Shown here: positions 32,712-34,809 of the stretch, one piece after another | How positions within the stretch are numbered: position 1 is the stretch's first letter | Layout: every line of letters starts with the position of its first letter | Assembly (NCBI GenBank): GCA_028292245.1 | Contig: JAQGMS010000077.1 | Location: 1-34,809 of the forward strand | Reading direction: 5' to 3' | DNA from: Ramlibacter sp. | GTDB lineage: Bacteria; Pseudomonadota; Gammaproteobacteria; Burkholderiales; Burkholderiaceae_C | Length of the DNA: 34,809 nt | The notes under the pieces: generated by a model | The model's database searches: none | The model's input: only the letters and a program-made list of their open reading frames with translations | What the model was told of the DNA's origin: nothing | Program-made: the position numbers and the translations under genes

Positions 32712-33535
32712 GGGCGACGCAGCCGACACCCGCCGGCCTGCCGGCCGACGACGCGCCGATGGTCGAAATCCGCAAGCTGTGGACGGTGTTCAGCACGCCG
32801 GAGAAGCGGTTCGTGGTGCATGAGGACCTGGACATGGCCGTGCAGCGCGGTGAAGTGCTGTCGCTGGTCGGCGGTTCCGGCACCGGCAAGACGGTGCTGC
32901 TGCGGCAGATCCTGGGGCTGGAACGGCCGGCCAAGGGCGAAGTCTTCGTGCTGGGGCAGCCGGTGGGGCAAATGAGCCTGAAAGGCGCGGCCAGCCGCAT
33001 CGGCATGCTGTTCCAGCACGGCGCGCTGTTCTCCGCCTTCAGCGTGCTGGAGAACATCGCCTTCCCGCTGCGCGAGCTCAAGACGCTGCCGCCCGCGCTG
33101 GTGCGCGAAGCGGCGATGGTCAAGCTGCAGATGGTGGGCCTGAAGCCCGAGGACGCCGACAAGATGCCCTCGGACCTGTCGGGCGGCATGATCAAGCGGG
33201 CCGCGCTGGCCCGCGCCCTCATCATGGATCCGCCGCTGCTGCTGCTGGACGAGCCCACGGCCGGTCTCGACCCGGAAAGCTCCGACGGCTTCGTCACCTT
33301 GCTGCGCTCGCTGCACCGCGACCTGGAGCTGACGGTGGTCATGGTCACGCACGACCTCGACACGCTGTTCGAGCTTTCCACCCGCATCGCGGTGCTGGCC
33401 GAGCGCCGCGTCATCGTCGCGGCCGCGCCCAAGGACGTGATCGCGTTCCAGCATCCGTTCATCCACGATTTTTTCCTCGGCGAGCGGGGCCAGCGGGCGA
33501 TGGAACTGCTGCGCGAGTATCCGTTTGCGGTGTAA
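32708..33535 (+). CDS. mlaF: Mla-type phospholipid ABC transporter ATP-binding protein
   Basis: The 275-residue ATPase has Walker A GGSGTGKT (55-62), the Q-loop FQHGALFSAF, signature LSGGMIKRAALARAL and Walker B LLLLDEPTAGLDP, followed by the VTHDLDT H-loop. LSGGM is characteristic of the MCE-associated ATPases. The N-terminal extension of about 17 residues is not conserved. The start overlaps the permease stop by 4 bases, and MlaD follows after 12 bases. Confidence 0.94.
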   Translation: MRATQPTPAGLPADDAPMVEIRKLWTVFSTPEKRFVVHEDLDMAVQRGEVLSLVGGSGTGKTVLLRQILGLERPAKGEVFVLGQPVGQMSLKGAASRIGMLFQHGALFSAFSVLENIAFPLRELKTLPPALVREAAMVKLQMVGLKPEDADKMPSDLSGGMIKRAALARALIMDPPLLLLDEPTAGLDPESSDGFVTLLRSLHRDLELTVVMVTHDLDTLFELSTRIAVLAERRVIVAAAPKDVIAFQHPFIHDFFLGERGQRAMELLREYPFAV

Positions 33536-33547
33536 AAAGGAAGCCTT

Positions 33548-34525
33548 ATGGAAAACAAAGCTCATGCGATGGCCGCCGGCATCTTTGTGCTGGTGATCAG
33601 CGCGCTGCTGATCGGACTTGCCGCCTGGCTCTCGCGCGAGACCGGGCAGCGCGACATCTACGAAATCTCCACTCGCGAAACCGTCACCGGCCTGCAGTCG
33701 CAGGCGCCGGTGCGATACCGCGGCGTGGACGTGGGCAAGGTCGCCTCCGTCGGCTTCGACCCCAAGATCCAGGGCAATGTGCTGATGCGCCTGGAAGTCG
33801 ATCGCGCTGCGCCGATGAACCAGGGCACTTTCGCCACGCTCAGCTATCAGGGCGTCACCGGCCTGTCGTTCGTGCAGCTGGACGACACCGGCCAGTCCGC
33901 CGCGCGGCTGGTGCCCAACGATGCCTCGCCGCCACGCATTCCGCTCAGGCCCGGCCTGTTGGCCAAGCTGCAGGAAAAGGGCGAAAAGATCCTGGACCAG
34001 GTCGAGCAGGTGAGCAGCAAATTGAACGTCGTGCTCGGTCCCGACAACCAGAAACGGCTGACCAGCGCGCTGGACAACGTGGGACAGGCCGCGGCCAGCC
34101 TCAGCCAGCTTTCCAGCAGCCTGACTTTCATTCTTGACGCGCAATTGGGCCCGGAGCGGGTCAACATCCCCTCCTTCGTGAAGAACGCGGACGCCGCCGT
34201 CACGTCGCTGCGCAAGACGTCCGACCAGGCCCAGGACGCCGTGGCCGAGTTCGGCAAGACCGCCAGGCGGCTCAACGAGAAGGACGGTCCCATGGATCGC
34301 CTGGCCGATGGCACGCAGGCGCTGTCGCACGCGGCCGACTCGTTCAACTCGGCGACGTTGCCGCGCATCAACCGGGTGACCGAGGATGCCTCGCGGGCCG
34401 TGCGGCAACTCGGACGCACCGCGAACGCCATCACCGACAACCCGCAGTCGCTGATCTTCGGCACGGGGCCGGTTTCGCCGGGTCCCGGCGAAACCGGGTT
34501 CACGGCACCGGGAGCGGGCAAATGA
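33548..34525 (+). CDS. mlaD: MCE-domain lipid-binding protein (MlaD type)
   Basis: The 325-residue protein has one N-terminal membrane anchor (about 8-28) and an MCE domain (about 36-120) with VTGLQSQAPVRYRGVDVGKV. The remainder is a long helical region of the kind that forms the central channel. MlaD collects phospholipid for the MlaEF complex in the periplasm. The C-terminal tail carries an inserted-looking SPGPGETG, encoded by a 25-base palindrome (34471-34495). The ATG has AAGGA upstream. The stop overlaps the next ATG by 4 bases. Confidence 0.93.
   Translation: MENKAHAMAAGIFVLVISALLIGLAAWLSRETGQRDIYEISTRETVTGLQSQAPVRYRGVDVGKVASVGFDPKIQGNVLMRLEVDRAAPMNQGTFATLSYQGVTGLSFVQLDDTGQSAARLVPNDASPPRIPLRPGLLAKLQEKGEKILDQVEQVSSKLNVVLGPDNQKRLTSALDNVGQAAASLSQLSSSLTFILDAQLGPERVNIPSFVKNADAAVTSLRKTSDQAQDAVAEFGKTARRLNEKDGPMDRLADGTQALSHAADSFNSATLPRINRVTEDASRAVRQLGRTANAITDNPQSLIFGTGPVSPGPGETGFTAPGAGK
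34471..34495. repeat. 25-base near-perfect palindrome in the 3' end of mlaD
   Basis: Arms GGTTTCGCCGGG (34471-34482) and CCCGGCGAAACC (34484-34495) surround a single T. It encodes the SPGPGETG tail and has no function as a terminator, having no T-run. It may be another dispersed repeat. Confidence 0.65.
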
Positions 34526-34809
34526 CGCGGCGGCTCGCAACCTTGCTGGGACTGGCCGCGCTTGCGGCCGGCCTGGCCGGCTGTTCGGCCTTGCCGGACA
34601 AGCCGGTGCGCGCCACGCTCTACGACTTCGGGCCGAACGTCCCGGCGGCCGCCGCGCCCGTTGCGGCTCCTGCGCTGGCCGCATTGGTGCTGGCCGATAT
34701 CGAAGCCACCGGCGCGCTGGATGGCAGCGCGATCCTCTATCGGCTGGGCTATGCCGACGAGCATCAATTGCGGCCCTATGCCAACGCCCGCTGGAGCGCA
34801 CCGCCGCCG
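34522..34809 (+). CDS. ABC-transporter auxiliary lipoprotein, PqiC-like (partial)
   Basis: The first 96 codons are in the window. A lipoprotein signal peptide ends with LAGC at the cleavage site (lipobox), followed by SALPDKPVRATLYDFGP and an ADIEATGALDGSAILYRLGYAD segment typical of auxiliary lipoproteins (PqiC/ABC_trans_aux) linked to MCE transporters. The start ATG overlaps the mlaD stop (ATGA). The protein would be anchored to the outer membrane. The C-terminus is beyond the window. Confidence 0.85.
   Translation, partial: MTRRLATLLGLAALAAGLAGCSALPDKPVRATLYDFGPNVPAAAAPVAAPALAALVLADIEATGALDGSAILYRLGYADEHQLRPYANARWSAPPP

Noticed and set aside
32180-34801. An 873-codon open frame on the minus strand opposite the Mla-like operon
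   Set aside because: It is a shadow of mlaE, mlaF and mlaD, all of which have strong motifs on the plus strand.
1-34809. CRISPR arrays, rRNA, transposases, integrases or plasmid origins
   Set aside because: I looked for spaced direct repeats, rRNA-like sequence and recombinase motifs and found none.

Overview
The window looks like chromosome from a high-GC betaproteobacterium of the order Burkholderiales, most likely a Comamonadaceae relative (Variovorax/Ramlibacter type). I infer this from uniformly GC-rich codons, a T6SS dotU-icmF-impA gene run, a large catabolic operon paired with a Liv-type ABC transporter, a membrane-anchored dihaem cytochrome c, a NtrC/sigma-54 style amtB promoter and an Mla/Ttg2-like lipid transport operon. 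No rRNA, CRISPR array, transposase or integrase is visible.

Layout. (1) 1-6181, plus strand: the end of a type VI secretion cluster: tail of an unrecognised gene, tssL, tssM, tssA. (2) 6142-15355, minus strand: twelve tightly packed genes, most overlapping by 4 bases (ATGA): ring-hydroxylating dioxygenase beta and alpha subunits, a NIPSNAP protein, a SnoaL-like protein, a Rieske ferredoxin, an EntE-like aryl acid-CoA/AMP ligase, a VOC metalloenzyme, an 87-residue unknown, a hot-dog thioesterase, a TetR regulator, an alpha/beta hydrolase and a maleate-isomerase-family protein. (3) 15356-15520: a divergent control region with a large inverted repeat carrying outward-facing TTGACA boxes. (4) 15521-20035, plus strand: a five-gene branched-chain-amino-acid-type ABC transporter, probably the uptake system for the substrate of region 2. 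(5) 20038-21600: a compact insertion at the 3' end of a tRNA-Arg(CCG) gene, bounded by a direct repeat of the tRNA end, carrying one unrecognised 404-residue gene. (6) 21789-25640: dihaem cytochrome c, a DUF2946-like gene, and amtB behind a NtrC-like site and a sigma-54 promoter, followed by a small conserved-looking gene. (7) 25637-31502, minus strand: GMC oxidoreductase, methylmalonate-semialdehyde dehydrogenase, AtuA-like protein and enoyl-CoA hydratase, an acyl-CoA/branched-chain degradation operon. (8) 31593-34809, plus strand: mlaE (with fused STAS domain), mlaF, mlaD and the start of a lipoprotein gene, an Mla-like phospholipid transporter.

How the parts work together. Regions 2-4 form a self-contained unit: uptake of an acid, activation to an adenylate or CoA thioester, ring dihydroxylation, probable VOC-catalysed ring chemistry, thioester/ester hydrolysis and a maleate-to-fumarate-type step, under a TetR regulator encoded inside the operon. 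The gene combination does not match a pathway I can name, and the ferredoxin reductase is missing, so this cluster and the tRNA-borne single-gene islet are the two best candidates for something undescribed.
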